Notes: generated by a model not told the origin, from the sequence alone. 64,000 bases of DNA from CAYPTB01 sp964413535 (GCA_964413535.1 CAYPTB010000005.1:1-64000), one strand, 5' to 3'. Counted from the first letter of the stretch, positions 1-9,173 are shown. Numbers and translations are program-made.

Positions 1-140
1 ACAACGACGCCACCTGGCACGCGAACCTCAAGGATCTCGACGGGGCCCAGTTCATCCAGGCTCGTCTGACCTTCGTCTCGAACACCGCGACCCTGCTGAC
101 CCCCGAGCTCTCCACGCTGGCGATCTCCTACTTCCAGTAG
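1..140 (+). CDS. C-terminal end of a large, probably secreted protein (partial)
   Basis: Only the last 45 codons are present, in the frame starting at position 3 and ending with TAG at 138-140. The peptide reads as alternating beta-strand sequence (for example FIQARLTFVSN, LSTLAISYFQ), which resembles the closing strands of a beta-sandwich or lectin-like domain of an extracellular protein. The start, length and domain content lie outside the window, so no function can be given. Its stop overlaps by 13 nt the end of the convergent phosphatase gene. Moderately sure it is coding, because it is an open frame running in from the edge with strong codon bias. Confidence 0.5.
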   Translation, partial: NDATWHANLKDLDGAQFIQARLTFVSNTATLLTPELSTLAISYFQ

Positions 141-1171
141 CGCGCTTCTGCCGAGACCGCCAGCCAATGCGGCTCGAGACGCCGCTGCGTGACGGTGTTG
201 GCGTATCCGACGAAGCTGACGGGCGTGCAGGTGTCGATGGGGAAGTCGAGCGCGCGGCCTTCCGCGTCGGTGATCGCACAGCCCGCCGATTCGGCGCACA
301 CGACGGCGCCCGCGAGGTCATAGGGTTTGGTCGTGATCGTGGGGCGACCTCGGCGCTCGGCGAGGAAGGCTCGCGGGTCGACGACCATCCGGTAGACCCC
401 CAGCGCGAGCATGACGAGCTGCCCGGCCGAAGTGATGTACTGATCGTCGTAGCAGTTGCGGACGTCCGCCCCTTCGAGCCGCTCGAGCCTCTCGAAGAAG
501 GCCGCTTCGAGCGCGGCCCCGGCGGGGCGCAGGTCCGCCATGTAGCGGAAGAACGGGAAGTATCCGTGATCGGCGCGATCGTCGTCGTCGGCGCGGAGGA
601 CGGTCGTCGAGAGGAGCTCTCCGCTCTCGAGCTCGGAGAGCTCCAACGTGCACGGACCGCCGCGCTCCGCGTGGAACACGCGCCGCGTGCGCGCGCGCGT
701 CTCGGGCAGCTCGGCGACGATGCCGGCGCACACGTCGCGGAGTCGCGGAGGCCCGCTACCCGCCGGAGCGAACGACACCACGGTCCATGCCGGCCGCAGA
801 TCGGCCATGAGGTTGCGCGTGCCGTCCACGGGGTCGAAGGCGATGCGCGGACCGCCGTGGTCGAAAGCGTCGAGCGCGATCGGGTCGCCCTTCGGTCCCG
901 GACCGAGGTGACGCCAGCCGGCGTCCTCGGTCATGACCGAGAGCGGCGCGTCGCGCGCCACTTCGGTTTGCCAGGCGGCGATGCGCTCTTCCCCGGGAAG
1001 GTCGAGACCGTAGGTCCAGTCGCCGGCGCCGCGCGAGCGTGGTCGGGCGATGCGCTCGAGGTCTCCCGAGCCGTGCGCCTGGAGCAGGACGTCGCGTGTT
1101 GCAGCGCGGAGTTCGTCGCACAACGCGAGGAGCCGTGGGCGCCAAGCTCTCCAGGAAGGATCTTCGGCCAT
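128..1171 (-). CDS. Inositol monophosphatase family protein
   Basis: This 347-residue protein belongs to the Mg-dependent, Li-sensitive phosphatase superfamily (inositol monophosphatase, FBPase, CysQ). The signature metal-binding motif DPVDGT sits at residues 113-118, a TED acidic motif at 81-83 fits the first metal site, and the C-terminal motif KPYDLAGAVVCAESAG (D285) matches the WDxAAG-type motif. At 347 residues it is longer than the usual 260-280; an insertion between 160 and 230 explains this. The substrate (inositol phosphate, a sugar phosphate or a nucleotide such as PAP) cannot be told. It is divergent from trxB and converges with the upstream partial gene, overlapping it by 13 nt at the stop codons. 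Confidence 0.8.
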   Translation of the reverse strand: MAEDPSWRAWRPRLLALCDELRAATRDVLLQAHGSGDLERIARPRSRGAGDWTYGLDLPGEERIAAWQTEVARDAPLSVMTEDAGWRHLGPGPKGDPIALDAFDHGGPRIAFDPVDGTRNLMADLRPAWTVVSFAPAGSGPPRLRDVCAGIVAELPETRARTRRVFHAERGGPCTLELSELESGELLSTTVLRADDDDRADHGYFPFFRYMADLRPAGAALEAAFFERLERLEGADVRNCYDDQYITSAGQLVMLALGVYRMVVDPRAFLAERRGRPTITTKPYDLAGAVVCAESAGCAITDAEGRALDFPIDTCTPVSFVGYANTVTQRRLEPHWLAVSAEARYWK

Positions 1172-1266
1172 CGTGCGCGAGCGCCGCTTGCGCTCGATCG
1201 TCGCCGCCCGACGCGAGGGCGGGGGCTCATTGGAGCGAGCCGCGAACCTCGGGACAAGCGCTCTCG

Positions 1267-1295
1267 TTGGCCCGCTCGCCCGCGAACACTAAGCT
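1267..1295 (+). promoter_or_regulatory. Candidate sigma70-type promoter for trxB
   Basis: TTGGCC at 1267-1272 and TAAGCT at 1290-1295 are separated by 17 bp, about 65 nt before the trxB start. Both hexamers are partial matches to TTGACA/TATAAT. This is a weak call based on spacing and position. Confidence 0.25.
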
Positions 1296-1359
1296 CTTGG
1301 CCCGACTCCCGCCGGTCGACTCGTCGATCGGCGCGCCAACAAGCCCTCCATCGTCTGCC

Positions 1360-2292
1360 ATGAGCACGCTGCGCGACGTCGTCATCATCGGATCCGGGCC
1401 GGCCGGCTACACGGCCGCGATCTACAACGCCCGCGCCAACCTGAAGCCGCTGCTCATCGACGGCATGCAGCCCGGGGGCCAACTGACGATCACCACCGAC
1501 GTGGAGAACTACCCCGGCTATCCGGAGGGCATCCTCGGTCCCGAGATGATGGAGGACTTCCGCAAGCAGGCGGCGCGTTTCGGCACCGAGTTCGCGATGG
1601 GAGGGGTGAACGAGGTCGACTTCTCGAAGCGTCCCTTCCGCTTGACGACGGACTTCGACGAGTTCGAAACGCGGTCCGTGATCGTCTGCACCGGCGCGAG
1701 CGCGCGTCTCTTGGGCCTGCCGAACGAGGCCAGCGTGATGGGGCACGGCTTGTCGGCTTGCGCCACCTGCGACGGGGCCTTCTTCCCCGGCAAGGATCTC
1801 GTCGTGGTCGGTGGAGGGGACAGCGCGATGGAAGAGGCGACGTTCCTCACGCGCTACGCCCGCAAGGTCTCGATCCTGCACCGGCGCGAAGTCTTCCGCG
1901 CCTCCAAGATCATGCTCGATCGTGCCGAGAAGAACCCGAAGATCGAGTTCGTCCTGAACAAGGACATCGCGGGATACTTGACCGACGCGAAAGGGAAGCT
2001 CAGGGGGGCGCGCATACGCGACGTTCTGACGGGGGAGGAATCGGATTTCCCCTGCGACGGCCTGTTCCTCGCGATCGGCCACGTGCCGAACTCGAAGATC
2101 TTCGTCGGCAAGCTCGAACTCGATCCGAGCGGCTACATCCTCGTCCACGACGGCACGCACACGTCGGTCGAAGGTGTCTTCGCCGCAGGCGACATCGCCG
2201 ACAAGCGCTATCGCCAGGCGGTGACGGCGGCCGGCATGGGCTGCATGGCGGCCATCGATTGCGAGCGCTGGCTCGAGGCGAACGCGGACTGA
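1360..2292 (+). CDS. trxB: Thioredoxin reductase
   Basis: FAD-dependent enzyme that passes electrons from NADPH to thioredoxin in the cytoplasm. The 310-residue protein has the full family layout: FAD-binding GSGPAG at 11-16, the redox-active CATC (C134, C137), the NADPH-binding GGGDSAMEEA after residue 150, and the C-terminal FAD motif GVFAAGDIAD. The length equals that of typical bacterial TrxB. The ATG at 1360 was chosen because the FAD-binding strand begins seven residues later, as in the family; the upstream in-frame extension is unlike any TrxB. A perfect hairpin follows the stop codon and separates it from the convergent PilX-like gene. Confidence 0.97.
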   Translation: MSTLRDVVIIGSGPAGYTAAIYNARANLKPLLIDGMQPGGQLTITTDVENYPGYPEGILGPEMMEDFRKQAARFGTEFAMGGVNEVDFSKRPFRLTTDFDEFETRSVIVCTGASARLLGLPNEASVMGHGLSACATCDGAFFPGKDLVVVGGGDSAMEEATFLTRYARKVSILHRREVFRASKIMLDRAEKNPKIEFVLNKDIAGYLTDAKGKLRGARIRDVLTGEESDFPCDGLFLAIGHVPNSKIFVGKLELDPSGYILVHDGTHTSVEGVFAAGDIADKRYRQAVTAAGMGCMAAIDCERWLEANAD

Positions 2293-2299
2293 ATGGAGA

Positions 2300-2327
2300 G
2301 GGGGAGGGAGCCCGAGCTCCCTCCCCC
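2300..2327. terminator. Bidirectional hairpin between convergent trxB and PilX-like gene
   Basis: A perfect 12-bp stem (GGGGGAGGGAGC against GCTCCCTCCCCC) closes a 4-nt CCGA loop, starting 7 nt after the trxB stop. There is no T-tract on either side, so it may act as a transcription barrier or RNA 3' end stabiliser rather than a classical intrinsic terminator. It serves both convergent genes. Confidence 0.6.
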
Positions 2328-2355
2328 GTGCAAGACCCCGATTCGTTCCTCTCGG

Positions 2356-4737
2356 TCAGAGGATGTTCGCGGTCGGATTCCAGAGCGTGCGCTTGATGAC
2401 GACCTGGTTCGGGTTCGCGATGTTCAACAGGTTGCGCAGACGTCGGTCGTAGTTGAGGCGCAGCCCGATCAGGTACTTGGAGCCGGGCACGTTGAGCGAC
2501 GTGCCGAAGCCGGCCGGATTGTGGAGGCCGGGAAGCAGCATGCCGAGATCCGCGCACACGAGCGCACCGTTGACCTGCATCTGCCCCATCATCGACGTCA
2601 GGCGATTCACGATGCCGAAGATCGCGTTGTTGGTGTAGAGCAACGCGTCGACCTGCAAGGGCTTCCCGACCGGTCGATTGGAGACGAAGTAGTTGACCGA
2701 GACCTTGTACATGTCCTCGGTGATCCAGCCTCCCGTGGGAGAGATCTGCTGGTTGACGAACGGAGTCCCCAGAGTGCTCGCGTCGGTCACGAGCGCAGGA
2801 TCCCATTCCATGGGAACCTCGAAGTCACCGACCCAGTTGTCGTGGACCGTGTCGAAGTACAAGCTCCCACCGTTGTAGATCGGTATCGCGTCGCCGGGTC
2901 CATAGGAGTAGTAGCGCGGGACGTAGGGATCACCGGTGACCGGGTGCGGCGGCACGTAGTGCGGGTTCGCCACGAGCGTTCCCATGGCGTCCCCGGGCAG
3001 CATCGGCTGCGTCTTCATCCACTCGCCGCGGTTGAAGAGCGAGATCTCCGCGAGCGAGAACGACCACTTGCCCAGCGCAGTGCCCTGTGCCGACGAGTCG
3101 CCGCTCACCTTCTGATTCGCACTGGGCGGACTCCAGCCGAACACGAGGTTCATGGGATCGATCGGCGTCAGCGAAGTCGGTCGCAGGTAGTCCCCGATCA
3201 TGATGCTCCCGCCGGCGGAGATCGCGAGCTTGTTCTCCGTCACGCCGTCCGGGGCGATCCCGAACGTGCGATTCCCGTTGGCGTCGACTCCGTCGAGGTA
3301 CTGCATGTCCGTCGGGACGTAGACGTTCCCGCGGACGATCAACGAGCCCGTGCCCTTCACGTAGCCGTTGATGATGACGTCGCCGTCGATCGCGATGGTG
3401 CCGTCGATGGTGATCGGATTGTTGAGCGTTCCGGTCAGGATCACGCTGCCGGCGACGGTTCGGTTGATGCTTCCCAGGTTGCCGGCCGTGAGCGCCGTGG
3501 AGTACTGGGGAACGGTGGTGATCGGCGGATCTCCCGGCGCGGTCACGTTGATGAAGCCGGCCGTGATGGCGCCTTCCGCTTGCAGCGAGGCCGCGAAGAA
3601 CTCCTCGTTGTCGACGACCTTGTTGCCCTTGCCAGCGTTGGACGGCATGCCGGTGATCGGGTCGATTCCCCCGTCGTCGGCGATGGGTGGGGGGAACGAA
3701 CTCGGCAATCCCCCGTCGACCATCTGGTTGTAGTACTGCGAGTAGTCCTGATAGAGGTTCTCCAGCGGTTGCGGCGGCGTACCGGCGGGGGAGAGCGGGG
3801 TGATCGTCGTTCCGCCCCAACCGTCCTGGACGATCTTCCCGGTGGAGTCGAACTCGAAGCTCCCCATCTTGATGTTCGCCCAATCACCGCTCGTGAAGGC
3901 GAGGCCGGCGTGATCGGTGACGGAGCCGCGCGTGTAGATCGTTCCCGCCACGACGCTGTCGGCGTCGTAGTCGTTGATGGATCCCATGGCTCCGTCCATG
4001 TTGTGGCGGAGCATGAGGCTCTCGAGCGTTCCGACCTTCACCCGGTCGAACGTCCCGTAGGCCAGCGGATCCGTGCTGAAGAAACGGTCCACGGAATCGA
4101 CCTGCGTGTGGCAGAAGATGCAGTTGACGTTGTTCGAGAGGATTCCGTAGTCGAACCCGTCGAAGAGCGTCGGCTCGATCGTGTAGACCTGCTGCACCGC
4201 GCGGTTGAGGATCGGGTTGACGATGCCCGAACCGCGGTTCGTGCTGGCCGAGACCGTCAGGTAGAGCTGCGTGGAGTCGTTGACGTCGCGGCGGAACACC
4301 TGCAAGGCATCGATGTTCACGTTGTTGAACTCGGGGTTGCCGGACACGGCGCCCGGCACTCCCACGATCGCCAGGAGGTCCTCGCCTTCGGCCGCCTGAG
4401 GCGGGCCGCCGAGGCCGTTGTCTGCCACCCCGATCGAGTCGAGATAGGTCCTGAAGTTCGTGATGCTGCCCCCGTCCACCTGCGCGGCCATGGGCGACGC
4501 CCAATAGGACGACCACAGGTTGTCGGCCGCCAGGATCGCGACGCTCTCCACCGCGCTCGAGAGGCGGTAGTCGTCGTTGTAGTGATTCACCGACTTCGTT
4601 CCAGAGAGCCCCGCCGTCAGGAGCGCCAAGCCGAAGATCGCCAGCGTCGCGACGGTCACCAGGGTCACGACGAGGACAGACCCCTTCCGTCCGTCCGCCT
4701 GCGCGAGGTCCGTACGAATCCACCGTACTCGTTTCAT
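2356..4737 (-). CDS. PilX-like pilus-assembly / surface protein with one CxxCH heme motif
   Basis: A 793-residue protein with an N-terminal PilX-type membrane segment (a basic stretch, then a hydrophobic helix at about 20-42, followed by a small-residue helix). This is typical of minor pilin-like proteins encoded with type II/IV pseudopilins. Around residues 430-480 it has repeated short beta motifs (IDGTIAIDGDVIINGYV and similar), suggesting a parallel beta-helix or polymer-forming domain. A CIFCH motif at residues 206-210 would bind c-type heme if the protein is exported in that form. The ATG at 4737 was chosen because the membrane segment begins about 20 residues later. It lies 125 nt downstream of two prepilin genes in the same direction, so it probably belongs to the same minor-pilin operon. 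The exact role is unknown. Confidence 0.7.
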   Translation of the reverse strand: MKRVRWIRTDLAQADGRKGSVLVVTLVTVATLAIFGLALLTAGLSGTKSVNHYNDDYRLSSAVESVAILAADNLWSSYWASPMAAQVDGGSITNFRTYLDSIGVADNGLGGPPQAAEGEDLLAIVGVPGAVSGNPEFNNVNIDALQVFRRDVNDSTQLYLTVSASTNRGSGIVNPILNRAVQQVYTIEPTLFDGFDYGILSNNVNCIFCHTQVDSVDRFFSTDPLAYGTFDRVKVGTLESLMLRHNMDGAMGSINDYDADSVVAGTIYTRGSVTDHAGLAFTSGDWANIKMGSFEFDSTGKIVQDGWGGTTITPLSPAGTPPQPLENLYQDYSQYYNQMVDGGLPSSFPPPIADDGGIDPITGMPSNAGKGNKVVDNEEFFAASLQAEGAITAGFINVTAPGDPPITTVPQYSTALTAGNLGSINRTVAGSVILTGTLNNPITIDGTIAIDGDVIINGYVKGTGSLIVRGNVYVPTDMQYLDGVDANGNRTFGIAPDGVTENKLAISAGGSIMIGDYLRPTSLTPIDPMNLVFGWSPPSANQKVSGDSSAQGTALGKWSFSLAEISLFNRGEWMKTQPMLPGDAMGTLVANPHYVPPHPVTGDPYVPRYYSYGPGDAIPIYNGGSLYFDTVHDNWVGDFEVPMEWDPALVTDASTLGTPFVNQQISPTGGWITEDMYKVSVNYFVSNRPVGKPLQVDALLYTNNAIFGIVNRLTSMMGQMQVNGALVCADLGMLLPGLHNPAGFGTSLNVPGSKYLIGLRLNYDRRLRNLLNIANPNQVVIKRTLWNPTANIL

Positions 4738-4862
4738 GTCCCTTCCCCTTGTCCCCAGCCTGTCGCAGTCGTTCCGCGACTCCCCCACGGCGTCGCGTGG
4801 GAGGCGGCGCACCGCCCCCCCGTGTTTCGAGGCCGGCCGAGCCGACCCCGTGATTCAGCGTT

Positions 4863-5894
4863 TCAGAGCGCGTTCTCGTTGCGCAGGAACAGCACCGACT
4901 CCACGAACCTCACGATCGGGAGGTCGCTCACTCCGCGCCCGATCACGAACAGCCGGATGTGGAGCTGGCGCGAGTTCGGGTCCCAGAAGAAGATCGGGTC
5001 CTCGAAGCCGTCCGCGTCGAGATCGCTGCCCCAGTTGCAGCGCTCCTGCAGGATCGCGGTGGGGCCGAGCCCGAGGTCGTCGACGATGCCACCGGGGACG
5101 GCGGTGTCCCAGACGCGCCGGCGGAGCTGCCCGATGTCGAAGACGTCCACGGCATCGCCGTCTTGGTTGATGTCGTCGCCGGTGTCCGCTTCGCTGACGG
5201 TTTGGGACGGCACGAACTCGATCGCCGCCCAGCCGGTGATCCTGGACACGCCGCCGACCACGGCGCCCCACAGAATGTCCTCGCCGTTGAGGACGTTCGT
5301 CCCACCGGTCGGATCGACGGGTATCCGGTACGAGATGCCGGCGCCGCGGCCGCGGTAGAACACGGTCACGCCCTCCTCGTTGGCGCGCCCGTCGAAGGAC
5401 GTCGCAGGAGGAGCCACTTGGTCGACGATCGGCTCCGCAAAACCGATCCACAGGATCTCCATGTTGATCGCGTGGGCCCCGTCCGGCGTGCAACCCCCGC
5501 CGCGGGTGAGCCCGTTGAACGCGCTCCCCGACGCATCCAACCCCGCATAGGCGACGATCTCTTCCTCGGGCAGCCCGCGGGAGAGCAAGAGCTGACCGAA
5601 CTCGGGGAAACCGAGTGTGCCGCCCACCAGGATCTGCGCCGTATCGCCGGGGTTGAGCGGCGTGGTGAGGATCGCGCGCGGGCTGTCGATCAGCGACTCC
5701 GCGAGCTCGCGCTCGATCCGGTAGAGCATCTGCGTCGATTGGTCCTCGACCGCGGTGATGGAGAGCGTCGACCTGGAGAGGTTCGCGTCACGCTCCATGA
5801 GAGCGATCGACGAAACCATCACCACGACGAACAGAGACATCGCAACGGTGAGCTCGACCAGGGAGTAGCCGTACTTCGCCTTTGATTTTTTCAC
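4863..5894 (-). CDS. Prepilin-type (type II/IV) pseudopilin, large
   Basis: A 343-residue protein with a class III signal peptide. After a short basic leader, the cleavage site G9|YSLVE is followed by a hydrophobic helix to about residue 32, with the conserved Glu at +5. This is the substrate of the prepilin peptidase. The remainder is a mixed alpha/beta head with no Cys pair. Size and position fit a PilW/GspJ-like minor pseudopilin that helps start a pilus or pseudopilus. It starts 10 nt after the stop of the upstream prepilin gene, so the two are co-transcribed. No assembly ATPase, platform protein or secretin is present nearby, so the machinery must be encoded elsewhere. Confidence 0.8.
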   Translation of the reverse strand: MKKSKAKYGYSLVELTVAMSLFVVVMVSSIALMERDANLSRSTLSITAVEDQSTQMLYRIERELAESLIDSPRAILTTPLNPGDTAQILVGGTLGFPEFGQLLLSRGLPEEEIVAYAGLDASGSAFNGLTRGGGCTPDGAHAINMEILWIGFAEPIVDQVAPPATSFDGRANEEGVTVFYRGRGAGISYRIPVDPTGGTNVLNGEDILWGAVVGGVSRITGWAAIEFVPSQTVSEADTGDDINQDGDAVDVFDIGQLRRRVWDTAVPGGIVDDLGLGPTAILQERCNWGSDLDADGFEDPIFFWDPNSRQLHIRLFVIGRGVSDLPIVRFVESVLFLRNENAL

Positions 5895-5904
5895 GGCGTC
5901 CTCG

Positions 5905-6474
5905 CTAGAAGCCGACCACGTAGAACGCGTGGTTCAGGTTCACGGTTCCCGACGCAGCTCGATAGCTGAGCCTGATGATCACCGGCAGGATGCGTGCATC
6001 CGCCGTCACGTCCGCGTCGAGCGCGTCCAGATCGCCGTTCAGGTCGCGCGGGAGTCCCAGCTCGACCCCTAGGGCGGCGTCCGTCAGGGTCTCGTCGGTC
6101 ACGATCTGGATCGAACCGACCCGGCCGGCAGCTCCCACCGGGTCCAACCCTTCGACGTCGAACATGTCCCCGATGGTTCCCCCGGGGCCGTAGCGCAGGA
6201 GGACGTCCTGCACCCACGTCGCCGGACTGTTCTCCACCGTCGTGTACGAGAGGGAGTGGATCCGCTCCGCAACGGACCGGATCGCGTTGTGAGCGAGCGT
6301 GCGCTCGCGGTTCTGCCTGCGCAGCGCGTGCGTGCGCAGCGTCGCCGCGCTGATGCTCACGAGAGCGACCAGCAGCATCGTCATGGCGAGCGCCAGCTCG
6401 GCGAGGGTGAACCCGCCATGGCGCCGCGTGGACGTGCCGGCACCGCCGGCCCGTCGACCTTCCCGCTTCCACAT
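5905..6474 (-). CDS. Prepilin-type pseudopilin, small (PilV/GspI-like)
   Basis: A 189-residue protein with a 21-residue basic leader, the prepilin cleavage site G21|FTLAE with Glu at +5, and a hydrophobic helix to about 45. This is the first gene of the minus-strand operon. A good ribosome-binding stretch (GGAAGGGAAG) sits just before the ATG at 6474, which supports this start. The Glu at +5 and small size resemble PilV/GspI-type minor pseudopilins. Together with the two downstream genes it forms a minor-pilin set; whether it serves secretion, adhesion or DNA uptake cannot be told here. Confidence 0.8.
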   Translation of the reverse strand: MWKREGRRAGGAGTSTRRHGGFTLAELALAMTMLLVALVSISAATLRTHALRRQNRERTLAHNAIRSVAERIHSLSYTTVENSPATWVQDVLLRYGPGGTIGDMFDVEGLDPVGAAGRVGSIQIVTDETLTDAALGVELGLPRDLNGDLDALDADVTADARILPVIIRLSYRAASGTVNLNHAFYVVGF

Positions 6475-6830
6475 GATCTTCCCTTCCAGGCGGCCGGTCG
6501 GCCGCTTCCCGCGGTCCCTCTCGGCCGGGGCTCGGTGACGACTGAAAGCGAAGCGGATCTTCCCTCGTCGTTGACGGAACGCGAACTCGGGCGGGCCTCG
6601 ACCTGGAACGCCTTTCCGCGCTGCCCCGACCGATTCGAGTCGCAGGAGAGCGGAGCGAACATCGGCATCCGGAGCGCAGGTCCTGGAGTTCCTACCGGAG
6701 GACCGGAGCGACTGCGGCCGAGCGATTGAAAGACGGCCACTGCCCCGGCCACAATGCGCTCGGGCGCGCGCGCCGGGGTCGTCCGGCGGGGGATTGCGCG
6801 GAAGCGTTCGCGAACGCGAGCCCCCCGATC
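6475..6830. other. Divergent intergenic region, pseudopilin operon / glycosyltransferase operon
   Basis: The 356 bp between the pseudopilin operon (minus) and the glycosyltransferase operon (plus) should hold promoters for both. One plus-strand candidate is TTGAAA at 6726-6731 and CACAAT at 6750-6755 with 18-bp spacing. An in-frame extension of the glycosyltransferase to 6726 exists but does not look coding. No structured RNA or additional gene was recognised. Confidence 0.4.
6726..6755 (+). promoter_or_regulatory. Candidate promoter for glycosyltransferase pair
   Basis: TTGAAA (6726-6731), 18-bp spacer, CACAAT (6750-6755), with the start codon 75 nt further on. Match quality is moderate for -35 and weak for -10. 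Confidence 0.2.
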
Positions 6831-9173
6831 ATGAGGATCTGTCTCGCCGTTCACGGATTCCCGCCCTACGAGCGGACGGGAGTCGAGAACTACACGAAGA
6901 GCCTCGCCGAGGCATTGGTCCGCGCGGGCCACGCGGTGAGCGTCTTCGCGCCGCGGCTCATTCCCGCGTTGCCGCACCTCGCCATGCGGCGCGAGGAGCG
7001 CAACGGCTACGCGCTCACGTGGATCGCGACCAATGCACCCCTGGAGAACCCCGGAGAGGTCCTGGATCCTCCCGGACTGGCGCGGCAGTTCGGCGAGTTC
7101 CTGGAGCACGAGCGTCCGGAAGTCGTCCACTTCCAGCACCTCGTGAAGCTCGGGACGTCGCTCGTCCTGGAAACGCATTCGCGTCGGATCGCCACCGTCT
7201 ACACGGCGCACGACTACTACGCGCTGTGCCATCGCTACACGCTGCTCCTGCCCGATCTGTCGCGCTGCGACGTGATCGGCGACTCGAGCGCGTGCGCGCG
7301 TTGCGACCTGGCCCTCGGGCTGCTCGATCGCCGGGCGGAGCTCGGCGACTATCAGATGGGAGTGCTGCCGGGCCAACTCGACGCCGCCGCACGCGCGCAG
7401 CTCGCCGCGGTCCTCTCCGCGGAGACCGCGCGTGCGACGGTCGGCCCCGAGGAGCACGACGCGGCCGTCGCTCGCCGAGAAGAGCTCGATCGCGTCCGCC
7501 GCGAGGCCTTCCGATCGATCGATCTCGTCGTGGCGCCCACGCGCTTCCTGGCCGACCGTTTGATCGAGGGCGGGCTCGACGCGGAGCGCATCGTCCACCT
7601 CCCCTACGGCATCGATGCGGCGCCGCTCGCCGCCGTCGCACGCGAGCATCCGATTCGGCCCGACCCAGGGACGCCGCTGCGCATCGGATACTTCGGAGGC
7701 ATCTCGAAGCACAAGGGCGTTCACGTGCTGCTCGAAGCGTTCAGGGGCTTGAGGCAGCCGGCCGAGCTCACCATCCACGGCTTCGGTACCGACGAGTCCT
7801 ACCTGCGCTCGATCGAAGCGCTCGCTTCGGAGGTGGGTGCGCTGTTCCGCGGTCCCTACGAGAGCGAGGATCTGCCCGCGCTCATGGCCGAGGTCGATCT
7901 GGTCGTCGTTCCCTCGCTGTGGGTCGAGAACTACCCGATCGTGATCCGAGAGGCCTTCGCCGCCAAGCGTCCGGTCGTCGCCAGCCGCCTGGGCGCGCTC
8001 TCCGAGAGCGTGCGCGACGAGGTCGACGGTCTACTCGTCGAGCCCGGCGACGCCGAGGCGTTGCGAGCGCTGCTCGAGCGCTGTGTCGCGGAGGAGGGAC
8101 TGCTCCCGCGGCTCGTCGCGCGCATCCCTCCCGTCCACGGGATCGACGACCAGGCGCGCGAACTCGTCCGTCTGTACGAGCCGCTCGTCGACGCGAACGA
8201 GGTCCGAGACCGCGACCTTCCCGAGAGCCTCGTCCCACACGTTCGCCGCTACGACGAGCTCGCCGCTCTGCCGACGAAGGAGCTCTTCCTGCGCGCCGTC
8301 CTGGGAACAGAGCGGTTGGCGCGGGGGCTGCTCGGAGACCGCGAATCGCGCCTCTCCGAGATCCTGTCGCGCTCCCTCGCGGGCGGTTCGCGCGTTCAAG
8401 ACATGCTGCGCGACCGCAGCCGAGAAGCGGACTGGGTGCGGCGGACGCTCGCTGCCGAGGAGGGGGCTTTACGCGCGCTCGGCGAGAGGCTCGACTGGAT
8501 CGAAGGCATCGCGCGCGACCGCGATGCGGCCGTCCTGCACCTCTCGAGTTCGCTCGAGGACTCCGTGTACGCACGCAAGACGCAGGAAGAAGAGCTCGTG
8601 TGGCTGCGCGGCTTGCTCGAGTCCAAGGAGCAGTCGGCGGCGGAGCGCGACCGCGATCGGGACACGAGCCTCGCGGGTCTCCGGGACGAGGTCACTTGGT
8701 TGCGCGGAGTCCTGGCTGCGAAGGACCAGGAGATCGCGAGCCTCTTGGGGGAGCGCGACTGGAGGCAGGGCATGGCGGAGAGCCGCGGCGCGGCGTTGGA
8801 CGCCACCCTGCGCGCCGTGGGCGAGGCGCGCGCGGCTCTGCAGCTCGACTCCGGCTCTGTGATCGTCGACCGCATTCGTGACGAGTGGGACGGGATCCTG
8901 CGGGCGGTCGAAGTCGCCCTGGGTTCGAGAATCGAGGGGGGTTCGGATATCGACGGGGGTTCGGAGGGCGACTCGCCCGCCGTGCGCTCGCAGCGACTGC
9001 TGAGCGAGCTCGAGCGACTGGCCGAGGAGCTCGGATGGCGCCGAGCCGAGATGCACTGGCTCGTCGAGCGCACGCGTCGCTCGCGTTTCGGCGCGTTCCT
9101 GGCTGGACGTCTGCTGAGCCCGCGGATCGGCGCTTGGCGCCAACGCTCGAGCGACGGAGAAGGGTTCCCGTGA
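6831..9173 (+). CDS. GT4-type glycosyltransferase with long coiled-coil C-terminus
   Basis: A 780-residue protein. Residues 1-450 form a GT-B glycosyltransferase of family 4. The N-terminal domain starts with MRICLAVHGFPPYERTGVE. The C-terminal nucleotide-sugar domain begins near LRIGYFGGISKHKGVHVL and contains the DLVVVPSLWVENYPIVIREA region with the acceptor/donor glutamates. It probably transfers a sugar from an activated donor to a lipid- or polysaccharide-linked acceptor at the inner membrane. Residues about 500-760 are charged coiled coil with tryptophans at 535, 556, 591, 623 and 644. The ATG at 6831 was chosen because the Rossmann strand starts there; a 35-residue upstream extension is low-complexity and improbable. 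It overlaps the next gene by 4 nt. Confidence 0.8.
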   Translation: MRICLAVHGFPPYERTGVENYTKSLAEALVRAGHAVSVFAPRLIPALPHLAMRREERNGYALTWIATNAPLENPGEVLDPPGLARQFGEFLEHERPEVVHFQHLVKLGTSLVLETHSRRIATVYTAHDYYALCHRYTLLLPDLSRCDVIGDSSACARCDLALGLLDRRAELGDYQMGVLPGQLDAAARAQLAAVLSAETARATVGPEEHDAAVARREELDRVRREAFRSIDLVVAPTRFLADRLIEGGLDAERIVHLPYGIDAAPLAAVAREHPIRPDPGTPLRIGYFGGISKHKGVHVLLEAFRGLRQPAELTIHGFGTDESYLRSIEALASEVGALFRGPYESEDLPALMAEVDLVVVPSLWVENYPIVIREAFAAKRPVVASRLGALSESVRDEVDGLLVEPGDAEALRALLERCVAEEGLLPRLVARIPPVHGIDDQARELVRLYEPLVDANEVRDRDLPESLVPHVRRYDELAALPTKELFLRAVLGTERLARGLLGDRESRLSEILSRSLAGGSRVQDMLRDRSREADWVRRTLAAEEGALRALGERLDWIEGIARDRDAAVLHLSSSLEDSVYARKTQEEELVWLRGLLESKEQSAAERDRDRDTSLAGLRDEVTWLRGVLAAKDQEIASLLGERDWRQGMAESRGAALDATLRAVGEARAALQLDSGSVIVDRIRDEWDGILRAVEVALGSRIEGGSDIDGGSEGDSPAVRSQRLLSELERLAEELGWRRAEMHWLVERTRRSRFGAFLAGRLLSPRIGAWRQRSSDGEGFP

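Noticed and set aside
6726..6830. 35-residue N-terminal extension of the coiled-coil glycosyltransferase
   Set aside because: GT4 enzymes begin at the Rossmann strand, which starts at the ATG 6831.
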